From: Palsa-504 sp963800415
GTDB lineage: Bacteria; Actinomycetota; Actinomycetes; Streptosporangiales; Streptosporangiaceae
Direction: 5' to 3'
Assembly: GCA_963800415.1 (NCBI GenBank)
Contig: CAWDBS010000073.1
Coordinates: 1-64,000, forward strand
Length of the DNA: 64,000 bases
Below the pieces are notes generated by a model. The model was given only the letters and a program-made list of their open reading frames with translations, was not told the origin of the DNA and ran no database searches. Below are positions 51,740 through 61,000 of the stretch, in pieces. Each line of letters opens with the position of its first letter. Within the stretch, counting starts at the first letter, position 1. The position numbers were made by a program, and so were the translations under genes.

Positions 51740-52019
51740 GTCGTTGAGCCTTTCGTCTAGCGGTACGGCGGCCCGCGCCGTGCTGGTGCAGCCAGACCCG
51801 GGCACGACGACTCGTGAACGGCTGATCTGACAGGTGAGGCGATCACTGTCGCGGTCCCGCCGATAACAGTCTCATCGTGGTGCCCGGCACATGGGATCGA
51901 ACGAGATGCGCTTGCGCTCTTGACCCCCTCGCCAGGACTGTCACCGAAACGGCGGCGCGCCCGGCGACGCCATCTGCCCTCAGCACACCCGGCGCGGCGC
52001 GGGCAGGCGAGGGTCTTCG
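51740..52019. other. Non-coding stretch between dehydrogenase start and GH65 relic
   Basis: About 280 bp. It must hold the promoter of the dehydrogenase. No frame gives a recognisable protein, although decayed 3' sequence of the GH65 relic may extend into it. Confidence 0.4.
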
Positions 52020-52430
52020 GTCCTGTCCCGGACCGGACCAAAGACTCTGCGCCGAGCAGGCCCATGTCACCCTGCACGTTGGCGTAGCGCCTGACCGCGT
52101 AAGCGATATCGGCGTTGATGTTGATACCGGGCGGGTGCCCTGCTGGGAATGGGACCAGGCCTCCTCGCCGTTGACGGTCCGCCACGGGACAGCGCCCCTC
52201 GCTGGCTCATCTGGGCGGCCCGCTCCCGGGCACGGCCGAGCATGCTGTGCCGGAACCGTAGCAGGTTCCGGGCGATCCTGGGCTGGGTGTAGGACAAGAA
52301 CGGCAGGACATAGACCTCGGTATCTCAGAAGCAATGGCCCTCATAAGCCTGGCCAGTCAGCCCCTTGGCCGGGACTCCGCCCCCTTCTGCGCACCAGGAC
52401 GCCTGCGCGACCTGGTAGAGATTCCATGAT
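52020..52430 (-). pseudogene. Relic of a GH65 family glycoside hydrolase/phosphorylase
   Basis: Minus-strand translation gives the hallmark catalytic region of GH65 enzymes (trehalose, maltose or kojibiose phosphorylases): NLYQVAQASWCAEGGG, VPAKGLTGQAYEGHCF, then TGA where TGG (Trp) is expected, DTEVYVLPFLSYTQPRIARN and LLRFRHSMLGRARERA. After SQRG the frame shifts, then WRTVNGEEA and INADIAYAVRRYANVQGDMG follow in other frames. Both ends of the roughly 800-residue enzyme are missing. It is clearly a decayed fragment. Confidence 0.8.
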
Positions 52431-52599
52431 TCGACGCTTGAGCATGATCCGAAGGTAATCCCCCGAGCGCCATACCGACAGACGGCGCCCGATCACGACT
52501 TCCGCGGTCATCCGGCCGCGGCGCATCCCGGCCGCCGCACGCACACCAAGACGAGGTGGCCCGCGCCCTCATGCCGCGCTGGACACCGGCAGCTGGCTC

Positions 52600-53427
52600 T
52601 TCGACTTATCGATGCTGTACGCGATGCACGGGGCCGTCGGGTAACGCGCTGGCGAAGCGGATAGGGATCATCCAGTCGCGGCAGTGGAAGATCGAGCACG
52701 GTGAGTTGCTGCCTAACGAGGAGGATATCCGGGCCTGAGTCCGGGCGATCGGGGAGCGCCACGAGGTGGCGGCCGAACTGATCGACTTGCTTGCCGACGC
52801 CCGCGTTGAGTACCAGACATTCAAGGCCGCGTATCGCAAGGGAGGTGGGGGCGCCGCATGCCAGGATCAGGTCAGGGCCATAGAGGAGCGGTCAACCCGC
52901 ATAGGCGAGTTTCAGGTGGCGATGATCCCTGCCGTCCTCCAGACGGCGGACTACGCTCGCGAGATCCTGTCCCTGCCGAGGGGCCCGGCCGCCTGGGGTT
53001 CCGACAGGGCCGATATGGAGGCGATGATCGACGGGCGACTGCGACGGCAGGAAATCCTCCATGACCCGCACAAGCGGATCCATGTGGTCCTCTGGGCGAG
53101 GCGGCGTTGCGGACCCTCGTGTGCACTCCGGATACGCCCGCCGGGCAGCTGAGCAAACTCCTGTCTGTAATCCGGCTGCCCGCCCTCGAGTTGGGCATAA
53201 TCGGCTTCTCTCAGCCGATGCCCGTCTTCCCGTTCACGGCGTTCTCGGTGCGCGATGACGACCTGATCGTGATCGAGAGGCTGACAGGAGAGCAATACCT
53301 CAGGGCCGAGGAGAGCACCGAAGAGGTGGCCTCATTCCTGAAGTTCTTTGACTTGCTGCGCGAGGCCGCTAGCACCGGGACAGAGGCAGAGGCGAACATC
53401 GAGCGCGCCCTTGAAGGCCTTCGGTAG
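52600..53427 (+). pseudogene. XRE family regulator with DUF5753, inactivated
   Basis: The HTH part reads SGNALAKRIGIIQSRQWKIEHGE, a Streptomyces-type XRE motif; the preceding helix is out of frame. TGA at 52736-52738 replaces the Trp of DIRAWVRAIGE. The DUF5753 part follows (STRIGEFQVAMIPAVLQTADYA, ADMEAMIDGRLRRQEIL) and shifts frame near 53095 before the end (PAGQLSKLLSVI..., VFPFTAFSVRDDDLIVIERLTGEQYL) to the stop at 53427. These proteins normally pair with a small DUF397 protein, not seen here. Confidence 0.78.
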
Positions 53428-53490
53428 ACGAGTCTGCTCTAGCCACGCCGATTCCATGGCAGGTGATCCTGGGTGATCACACAGCCGGAT

Positions 53491-53518
53491 TTGCTCAACG
53501 TTGGCCACCGTTGAGCAA
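53491..53518. promoter_or_regulatory. Perfect 10-bp inverted repeat TTGCTCAACG-N8-CGTTGAGCAA
   Basis: The palindrome lies 64 bp after the XRE relic in otherwise non-coding DNA. Arms are perfect with an 8-bp spacer, the geometry of a dimeric regulator site; it could equally form a terminator hairpin for the relic. Confidence 0.5.
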
Positions 53519-53736
53519 CGGTTATTGTGCAGGTCAGCCAGGTGGTAGCGGGGGAGCGGCGCAGGTCAGAATACCGATCGTCTAAATCTTGACGAAGTGA
53601 TAGCGGCGCAGGTCAGCGGGTTACTTCGTCCTCCCGGGCGATCTCCGGGCAATCAGATGATCGTTGACTACCCGGTCGATGGCCGCCCCGGCCAGGATGC
53701 GATTTCAGGTGGTGCCGCCGATCGGCGCACCGGTGG
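53519..53736. other. Non-coding stretch with short repeats and a hairpin
   Basis: It contains three GCAGGTCAG motifs (about 53530, 53563 and 53606) and the inverted pair GACGAAGTGA/TTACTTCGTC (53591-53600, 53621-53630; one mismatch). The latter may terminate the minus-strand gene that ends at 53737. No coding frame is supported. Confidence 0.45.
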
Positions 53737-54105
53737 TCAGCGGCCGATAATGATCTGGAGGGAAGCGGCGTCTTGGGCATCTCCATTCTTGAACGTAAAG
53801 CCGGTGAATTGCCCAAGCAATTGCACGGCGCCGGCACCGATGAACACATGCGGGCCGTCCAACGGCACTTCTTGGCTGTTGACCGTGTAGCTCAGGCTCG
53901 ACCCACTCGGGCTGAGCACCAGAAGTTTTACGTTTTCGGCCTTGTCGCCGGCCGCGCCAGGGATGAGTTCCACAGTCTGTGAGGCGTTCTTGTCGATCGT
54001 CACCGTGAACTTGTCGTATGCATCGACGCCAATAACGCCTGCCTGAGATACTTGTGGGCCTGAAACGACGCTGATCGTGTAGTTCCAGTTAATCTTTTCG
54101 GACAT
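53737..54105 (-). CDS. Small beta-rich protein of unknown function next to a tail-sheath relic
   Basis: A 122-residue intact frame with a strong AAGGAGG site. The sequence (INWNYTISVVSGPQVS..., AYDKFTVTIDKNASQTVELI, NVKLLVLSPSGSSLSYTV, HVFIGAGAVQLLGQF, AASLQIIIG) predicts an all-beta sandwich; there is no signal peptide, Cys or catalytic motif. I do not recognise a family. It is divergent from the contractile-injection sheath relic and has stayed intact while its neighbours decayed, so it is probably expressed and selected, or arrived later. Confidence 0.7.
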   Translation of the reverse strand: MSEKINWNYTISVVSGPQVSQAGVIGVDAYDKFTVTIDKNASQTVELIPGAAGDKAENVKLLVLSPSGSSLSYTVNSQEVPLDGPHVFIGAGAVQLLGQFTGFTFKNGDAQDAASLQIIIGR

Positions 54106-54274
54106 CAGATTCCTCCTTGGAACTCAAAAGCCGCAGGCTGGCGTCGCTGACAGCGGCGTCGGCGATGGTCGGGCCCGGAGCGACCGGCGGCGGTACCTTG
54201 CGCTGGTACGGCCGTGGCTATAGGCTCGCCCCGCGCCGCGCGGACTCCATCCAACCACAGGGAGGGCGCAGGGC

Positions 54275-55436
54275 ATGTCGGTCGCTTATAGCTACCTCGG
54301 CATCTACCTGACGGAGACGGCGGACATGCCGCGGACCGTCACCCCGGCGCCGACGTAGCAGACGCCGATCATGGGGTTCTTCCCGCAGGGCCCGGTCGAC
54401 CGGGCCGTGCCTGTTTCGACGCTGTCGGAGTTCCAGGCGCAATTCGAGGGCTAGCACGTGGAGGGGCTGGCGACCTACGCGGTTCAGCAGTTCTTCCTAA
54501 ACGGCGGGACCGCCGCCTGGATCGTTTGGCTGAGAGCGCCGCAGAGCGCCCCCGCGACGAAGCTTGTCAGCGGCATGACCATCACCGCCTACAGCCCGGG
54601 CTCGTGGGGGAACGCATATGCGGTGCAGTTCAAAGCGCCGCTGTCCCGGAACCCCTCATATCTGGATTTCTTCGTCACGCTGGGGACGGACACTGCGGAC
54701 ACCCCTGCTCCGGTCCTGGAGACGATAACCAACCTTCCGAAGGACAACCTGGCGCAGGTGGCGACGAAGATCACCTCAACCTCGGGTGTTCAACCTGCTG
54801 TGCATTCCGGACCTGGTGTGGCTGGGCTGGACGATCAGGTCACCATGATTCAGAACGCGCATAAGTACGCTCGCCGCCCACCAGGCATTCCTGATCGTCG
54901 ACCCACCGCCCCCGGGAAAGGCGGTATCCCCGCCGTTCGCCTCGAGCGACACCACGATCAACGATCAGGTCAACGGGCAACTGAACGTCCTGGGCATCAA
55001 CGCCATCCGTTCGTTCCCGCTCTACGGGACCGTGGTGTGGGGAAGCCGGACGCTGGCGGGCAGTGACCTGGCCGACAGCGTTCTGGAAGTACGTCCCGGT
55101 GCAGCGGCTGATCGACCTCATCGAGCAGTCGCTGATGCAGAGCCTGCGGTGGGCGATCTTCGAGCCCAACAGGCCGCGCTGTGGGCCACGATCAGCATGG
55201 AGGTCGGCTCGTTCATGGGCGGCCTGTATTCCGCGGGCGCATTCTCCGCCGCCACCGCGGCGAGGCACATCAGGTCTTCTGCGACGCAGCACCACGTCCA
55301 CGGACGACATGCTCGCGGGAATCGTCAACGTCCGCGTCGTCTTCCAGCCGGTCCAGCCTGCGGAGTTGGTCGTCCTCAACATCGTGCTCAGCGCGGCTCC
55401 GACACCGCGCTCACCGTCGGCTCCCCGGCGAGCTGA
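54275..55436 (+). pseudogene. Phage tail sheath / contractile injection system sheath protein, decayed
   Basis: Starting at ATG 54275 the frame reads MSVAYSYLGIYLTETADMPR..., IMGFFPQGPVDRAVPVSTLSEF, ATYAVQQFFLNGGTAAWIV, the N-terminal pattern of contractile sheath proteins, but TAG stops interrupt it at 54356 and 54452. After about 54785 the frame shifts (FNLLCIPDLVWLGW) and again further on (INAIRSFPLYGTVVWGSRTL, WKYVPVQRLIDLIEQSLMQSL, RWAIFEPN, EVGSFMGGLYSAGAF, DDMLAGIVNVRVVFQPVQPAE). The whole sheath is present in pieces and cannot be translated. The actinobacterial context favours an extracellular/cytoplasmic contractile injection system over a phage. Confidence 0.82.
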
Positions 55437-55450
55437 AGCGAAGGTTGAAC

Positions 55451-55540
55451 ATGCCGTCCACGAGCCTGCCGACCACGCTGGTCAACCCGTACCTGATCTA
55501 CAACTTCATCGCCAAATACGAGGTCGCTAACACGCACGTC
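55451..55540 (+). pseudogene. N-terminal fragment of a contractile injection system tube protein
   Basis: After the sheath relic, ATG 55451 opens MPSTSLPTTLVNPYLIYNFI, like the start of CIS/phage tube proteins (NPYLxYNFxVEI). The frame then loses similarity after about 28 residues where it joins hydrolase-like sequence. Gene order sheath-tube matches known CIS clusters. Confidence 0.5.
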
Positions 55541-55890
55541 GGTTCGCGACCCGGTACCACGGTGGCGTGGCCGGGATGGTGCTGATCGATTCGAGCCACG
55601 AGGATCAGCTGCGACGGCTTCAGGAGGACGAGTGGTGGCGCCTGGGAGAGGTGCGCACGATTGCTTTGAGGCTGCGAGGGCGCATTCTGGGTTGGCGCTC
55701 CCTGGCCGTCCTGGCCGACTTCAGCGAACTGAATCCGCAGATCGCCCGCGACGTCTGGCAGACCGCACTGGCCGGCCGCCTATCTGCAGGGCCGGTACCC
55801 TCAAGATGCTGGCGCTGTCCTCGGCAGCTGACGAGGCGGTCTGGGCCGTCCTGGGGCCGTGCGGCAACCGGCGATGACCGATGACGGCCA
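55540..55890 (+). pseudogene. Fragment of an alpha/beta hydrolase
   Basis: The frame gives GGVAGMVLIDSSHEDQLRRL, a block that in alpha/beta hydrolases follows the nucleophile strand (LVLVDSxHEDQ), then a helical cap-like region to DVWQ, where similarity ends. The GxSxG nucleophile and the catalytic His are missing. It is fused to the tube relic, so a deletion or insertion boundary lies near 55540. Confidence 0.55.
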
Positions 55891-56001
55891 ACGTTGACCA
55901 ATGAAGCCGTGCAGGACGATGAGCAGGCTGTGAAGGATGTCCCGAACAAAGATGCTGATCAGCGAGGATGCGGTCGGGGCACGACTCATTTCCAGCCCAA
56001 G

Positions 56002-56007
56002 TAGGCT
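56002..56007 (+). promoter_or_regulatory. -10-like TAGGCT upstream of asnB
   Basis: The hexamer TAGGCT, also seen before the genes at 5190 and 29620, lies 45 bp upstream of the asnB ATG. Here it would give a normal leader rather than a leaderless message. No -35 is assigned. Confidence 0.3.
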
Positions 56008-56051
56008 GGTCGGGGCACGGAATCAGGTACCCCGATCGTTTGGCGGCACGC

Positions 56052-58010
56052 ATGTGCGGAATTACCGGCTGCCTGGCGCTGGCAGACGGAGCAGGGCCCG
56101 ACACCGAGTGGGTCGGCCGTGCCGCCATGCGCATCGCGCACCGGGGGCCGGACGACGAGGATTTCTTCGCCGATGAGCACCTGGCCCTGGGTTTCCGGCG
56201 GCTGGCTATCATCGACACCTCGGCGGCCGGCCGTCAGCCCATGCAGTCCGCGGACGGCCGGCTCGTGATGGTCTTCGACGGCGAGATCTACAACTACGTG
56301 GAGCTGGCCCAGCGGCTGCTCGCCCGCGGCGTACGGCTGCGCAGCAGGTCGGCGGCCGAGGTGCTGCTCGAGATGTACGCCTGGCTGGGCAAGGATGTGG
56401 TGCGCCAGCTCCGGGGCATGTACGCGTTCGCGATCTGGGACCGGCGCACCCGGGAGCTGTTCTGCGCGCGCGACCCGTTCGGCATCAAACCGTTTTTCTA
56501 CGCGCTGACCGCGGGCGGCCACCGGCCCAAGTCCGGGCCTCAGCTCAGGTTCGCCTCCGAGCGCAAGGCGCTGGCCGACTCCGGCGAGGTAACCGCCATC
56601 GACCCGGACGCGCTGCGCCGGTACCTGTCGTTCCAGTACGTGCCCGCGCCGGCCACCCTGGTGCCGCCTGCGCGGTCGCTGCCGCCCGGGCACGTGCTGA
56701 TCGCCCGGCCGGGCGGCCGGGTCGACGTGTTCCGGTACTGGCGGCCCGAGCTGCGGCCGGCCAGGTCCCCGTCGTCGAGCTCGCCGGAGAAGATCCTGGC
56801 CGCGCTGCGCGACTCGGTGGCCGTGCACCTGCGCAGCGACGTCCCGGTCGGCGCGTTCCTGTCCGGCGGGGTGGACTCGGCCACCCTGTGCGCGCTCGCC
56901 GCCGGATCCCTTCCCGGCCTGCTCACCTTCACTGTCGGCTTCGAGCGCGAGGGCTACAACGAGATCGACGACGCCCTGGCCACCGCCACGGCGCTCGGCG
57001 TCAAGTCGATCCCCTACCTGATCGGCCCGGAGGAATTCCTCTCCTGCCTGCCCCGGATCATCTGGCACCTGGACGACCCGATGGCGGACGCGGCCGCGGT
57101 CCCGCTGTGGTTCGCGGCCCGGGAGGCCCGCAAGCACGTCAAGGTGGTGCTGTCCGGTGAGGGCGCGGACGAGCTGTTCGGCGGTTACGGTGTCTACCAC
57201 CAGCCGGGCGTGGTGCGGGCCGGCCAGGTCTTGCCCGGATGGGGGCGCGCGACGATCGGCCGGGTCGCCTCCGAGCTGCCGACCGGGGCCCGGGGCAAGG
57301 GCTTGCTCAGCCGGACCTCCACGCCGCTGCGGCGGCGGTACATCGGGAACGCCTACGTGTACCACGGCGAGGAGGCCAGGCTGCTGACCCGGCAGGGCAA
57401 CGGCAGCGAGTTCGACGTGACCGATCCGGTGTACCGGCAGGCGGCCGACGCCGGCCTGGACGACGTGGCCACCATGCAGCTCATCGACGTCAACACCTGG
57501 CTGCCGGGCGACATCCTGGTCAAGGCTGACCGGATGGCCATGGCCCACGGCCTGGAGCTGCGCACGCCGTTCCTGGACCGCGAGGTGCTCGCGGTGGCGG
57601 CACGACTCGCCCGGGTGGAGAAGACCGCCGCCGGCACCACCAAGTTCGCGCTCCGTGAGGCCATCGGCGAACTGCTGCCCCAGGCCACCGCGGAGCGCGA
57701 GAAGCTGGGCTTCCCGGTGCCGCTCGGCCACTGGCTCGGCGGCGGCATGTATGGTTTCGCGGAGCAGGTGGTCCGCACGGCGCAGACCGGCCAGTGGCTG
57801 GACAAGGGCGCGGCGCTGGACATCCTGCGCCGCTTCCGGTCCTCCGATCCCGAGGTGACCTGGAGGCAGGTGTGGCTGCTGGTCGTATTCTCGCTCTGGC
57901 ATCAGATATATGTGGAGCGCGTGTATGACCCGGTGGCGCTCGGCTGGGAAACCCCCCAGCGGGTCCAGGGGGGCCAGGAGGGTACGGGGGGACGGGGAGT
58001 CCCCTTGTGA
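56052..58010 (+). CDS. asnB: Asparagine synthase (glutamine-hydrolysing)
   Basis: A 652-residue class II amidotransferase. The start ATG at 56052 exposes the nucleophile Cys2 (MCGITGCLAL), so the longer frame is wrong. The glutaminase domain has RIAHRGPDDE and FNGEIYNY-like FDGEIYNY; the synthetase domain has SGGVDS (PP loop) and LSGEGADELFGGY. In polysaccharide clusters such enzymes often amidate sugar acids rather than free aspartate; the next genes are glycopolymer glycosyltransferases. The last roughly 16 residues (VQGGQEGTGGRGVPL) are encoded by a dispersed G/C-rich repeat and are probably not ancestral. Confidence 0.9.
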   Translation: MCGITGCLALADGAGPDTEWVGRAAMRIAHRGPDDEDFFADEHLALGFRRLAIIDTSAAGRQPMQSADGRLVMVFDGEIYNYVELAQRLLARGVRLRSRSAAEVLLEMYAWLGKDVVRQLRGMYAFAIWDRRTRELFCARDPFGIKPFFYALTAGGHRPKSGPQLRFASERKALADSGEVTAIDPDALRRYLSFQYVPAPATLVPPARSLPPGHVLIARPGGRVDVFRYWRPELRPARSPSSSSPEKILAALRDSVAVHLRSDVPVGAFLSGGVDSATLCALAAGSLPGLLTFTVGFEREGYNEIDDALATATALGVKSIPYLIGPEEFLSCLPRIIWHLDDPMADAAAVPLWFAAREARKHVKVVLSGEGADELFGGYGVYHQPGVVRAGQVLPGWGRATIGRVASELPTGARGKGLLSRTSTPLRRRYIGNAYVYHGEEARLLTRQGNGSEFDVTDPVYRQAADAGLDDVATMQLIDVNTWLPGDILVKADRMAMAHGLELRTPFLDREVLAVAARLARVEKTAAGTTKFALREAIGELLPQATAEREKLGFPVPLGHWLGGGMYGFAEQVVRTAQTGQWLDKGAALDILRRFRSSDPEVTWRQVWLLVVFSLWHQIYVERVYDPVALGWETPQRVQGGQEGTGGRGVPL

Positions 58011-58043
58011 GCTGGGGGTCTGGGGGGATCGTTCCCCCGGGGA
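57969..58043. repeat. G/C-palindromic dispersed repeat, copy A
   Basis: Blocks in order: GGGGGGCCAGG, AGGGTACGGGGGGACGGGGA, GTCCCC, TGAGCTGGGGGTCTGGGGGG, ATCGTTCCCCCGGGG. It spans the end of asnB and the gap before the glycosyltransferase gene, supplying the asnB stop codon. Copy B at 59128-59211 is the same element reversed; copy C is at 20411-20533. Confidence 0.85.
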
Positions 58044-58061
58044 ACACAGGAGGACGAGCCA

Positions 58062-61000
58062 GTGAGAACCCCCAGGATCAGCGTCGTCGTGGCGTTCTTC
58101 AACAACGAAGATGATCTCGCCGACTGCCTGGACTCGATCGCCGCCCAGTCGTTCGCCGACCTGGAAGTGATCATGGTCGACGACGCCTCCACGGACGGCA
58201 GCGCCCAGATCGCCCGGGACAAAGCCGCCGCCGACCCGCGGTTCACGCTAATCCAGCCCGCGCACGGGGGCCCGGGCGGTGCGCGCAACCGCGGCGTCGA
58301 GCACGCCCGCGGGGAGTTCCTGGCCTTCGTCGACGGCGATGACGTGTTGCCGGCCAACGCGTACGAGCTGCTCCTGCACGCGCTCGAACAGTCGGGATCC
58401 GACTTTGTCAGCGGCGCCGTCTACCGCGTCGAGCCCGAAGGGGATCAACCCGTCGGCGCTGCATTCGCTGGCCCTCAAGGGCAGGCAGACCGGCACGCAC
58501 GTCACCAGGACGCCGCGGCTGCTCTACGACGTGTCGGTCTGGAACAAGCTGTTCAGGCGCAGCTTCTGGGATCAGCACCAGCTGTCCTACCCGGAGGGCG
58601 TGGTCTGGGAGGACATCCGGCTGATGACCAAGGCCCACGTGCTGGCCCGGGCCGTGGACGTGATCCCCGAGATCGTCTACTACTGGCGCGAGCGCGCGCA
58701 GGGCCGGCTGTCCATCACGCAGAGCCGGACCAGCATCGCCAACCTGCGCGACCGGATGACCGCGCTGGCCGACATCGACCAGTTCATCGCCGCGCACTCG
58801 ACGGCTCGCCTGCTCCGGGCGCACCAGCGCAAGGCCCTCAAGAACGACCTGTGGCTCTATGTCCAGGACCTGCACAAGGTGACCGAGGCCTACCGGGCCG
58901 AGTTCGCCGACCTGGTGAACGGCTACCTGGACCACGTCGGCCGCCGGGTCCTGCGCAGCCTGCCCGCCCCGCACAAGCTGGCCTATCACCTGGTGCGGAT
59001 CCGGGCGACGCCGCAGCTCGCCGAGCTGGCCGCCTGGCTGGTAGAGCAGCCGGTGCGCCAGGTGCCCATGGTCCGGCGCTGGGGCAGGCTGCGCGCCGAC
59101 CTGCCGTTCCGGACGGACTCACCTGTTTCCCCGGGGGGAACGATCCCCCCCAGACCCCCCCAGCTCATGGGGGGGCTCCCCGCCCCCCCAGACCCCCCTG
59201 GCCCCCCGATCCACGTGCCAGCCCGTGTCTTCCGGCCGCACTGGCGCGACCTGGACCCGATCATGTGGGTGGACGACATCGGCTGGAAGCAGGACCGGCT
59301 GGTGGTGACCGGGCGGGCCAACGTGCCGTCGGTCGATATCCCCCGGCGCAGGAACACCTCCAAGATCGTGGTCCTGCGGCCGCCCGGCCGGCGGCTCCCG
59401 GTCGTGCGGCCCGCCCAGTCGTTCTTCCACCCGGAGGCGACGGCGCTGTCCGAGCAGGACCGGTACAACTACGACTGGTCGGGCTTCCGGTTCACGGTCA
59501 GCCCGCGGTGGTTCCGCGGGACCGGGGAATGGCAGTGTTACATGCTCGTCCGCAGCCACGGCATCTGGCGCCCGGCTCGGGTGCACACCCCGGGGCCCGG
59601 CCCCGCGGAGCGGCCGAGGCCCCGTCAGGTGGCGCCCGGCCTGCGGTTCGGCGCCCGCTGGGCCGGTCTCGGCCTCAACGTGGCGGCGTGGCGGCTCGGC
59701 GCGGCCGTCGCGGCCATCGGCTGGCCGGACACCGACCCGCGGGCGGTGCAGATCGACGTGGAGATACCCGAAAGGCCGGCCAGTCCAGGGTCGGCCAGCA
59801 CGGGCCCAGCCAGCACGGGCCCAGCCAGCACGGGCCCAGCCAGCACGGGCCCAGCCAGCACGGGCAAGGCCGAGCTGGTGCTGGTCCGCAACCGGGGCGC
59901 GGCGACCCGGTCCTTCCCGGCTGCCGCGGTGCAGTCCGCGGTCGGCGGGCCCGCCAGGTTCCGCGCGCTCGTGCCGCTCAGCGACCTGGCCGGCGCGGCG
60001 GAAGTGGTGGACCGGGCCGGCCGGGTGGCCGGCCATGACGGGATGGCCTGGGATGTCTATGTCAAGCGGCCCGGCCGCCCCTGGGTCAGGGTGGCGTGGC
60101 CGGACGGCATGCCGGAGAGCAGGCACCTGTTCGGCGGCGGGGAGGCCGTGGTCGGCCAGAGCCGCTACGGTGACTTTGTGATAGCAGAACGCACGCCGCG
60201 GCCGGTGATCGACGAGCACGAGTGGCAGCCCGACGGGCGCCTGGTGCTGCGCGGCAGCTTCCTCGGTGCTGGCCCTCCCGGCGCTGCCCTTCCCGGTGCC
60301 GGCGCTAGCTCCTCCGGGGGCAACCGGTACGAGACGGTGCTGCGCCGGATCGGGTCCGCCGACTCGCACGTCATCGGCTTCCAGCTCGAGGGCGAGCGCT
60401 TCAGCATCGAGGCCGACCTGAACCAGATGCCGTTCTTCGGCTCGGCCATCCCGCTGCGGGACGGCGAATGGAACCTGTACGTCCGCCCGGCGGGCGCAGG
60501 GTCCGATGCGCTGGCCGAGCTCACCTATGACCATGGCCGGCTGGGTGAGGTGGCCGGCCAGCGGGTCCCCGCGGGACGCAAGTGGTACCGGCTGATGGTC
60601 ACCGGCCACGACGATCCGCTGATCACCGCCGAGCCGCGGCTGCGCCGCACCGAGGAGGGCAACTTCAGCCAGCGGGTGCTGCGGCGCGGGTACTACCCCT
60701 TGATGCTCCGCACGCCGCTGCGCGATTCGCTCTTCTTCATCAGCTGGAAGGGCAAGCAGTGCGGGAGCCACCCGCTCGGCATCGCGGAGGAACTGCGCCG
60801 CCGGGGCGATGACCGCGAGCACCTGTGGGCTGTCACCGACTGGTCGGTACCGGTGCCCGAGGGTGGCACCGGGGTGCTCCGCGGCACCGAGGAGTACTAC
60901 GAGGCGCTGGCCCGGTCGAAGTACCTGATCTCCAACGACGATATGCAGGCCCCGTTCCGCAAGCGCGACGGCCAGGTCTACCTGCAGACCTGGCACGGCA

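Noticed and set aside
42584..55890. An integrated prophage or insertion sequence as cause of the rearranged zone
   Set aside because: No integrase, transposase, terminal inverted repeats or target duplications are visible; sheath and tube relics fit an injection system better than a prophage.
55986..57902. 638-residue minus-strand open frame opposite asnB
   Set aside because: Arg/Gly/Pro-rich shadow frame without recognisable domains; the plus strand carries a complete asparagine synthase.
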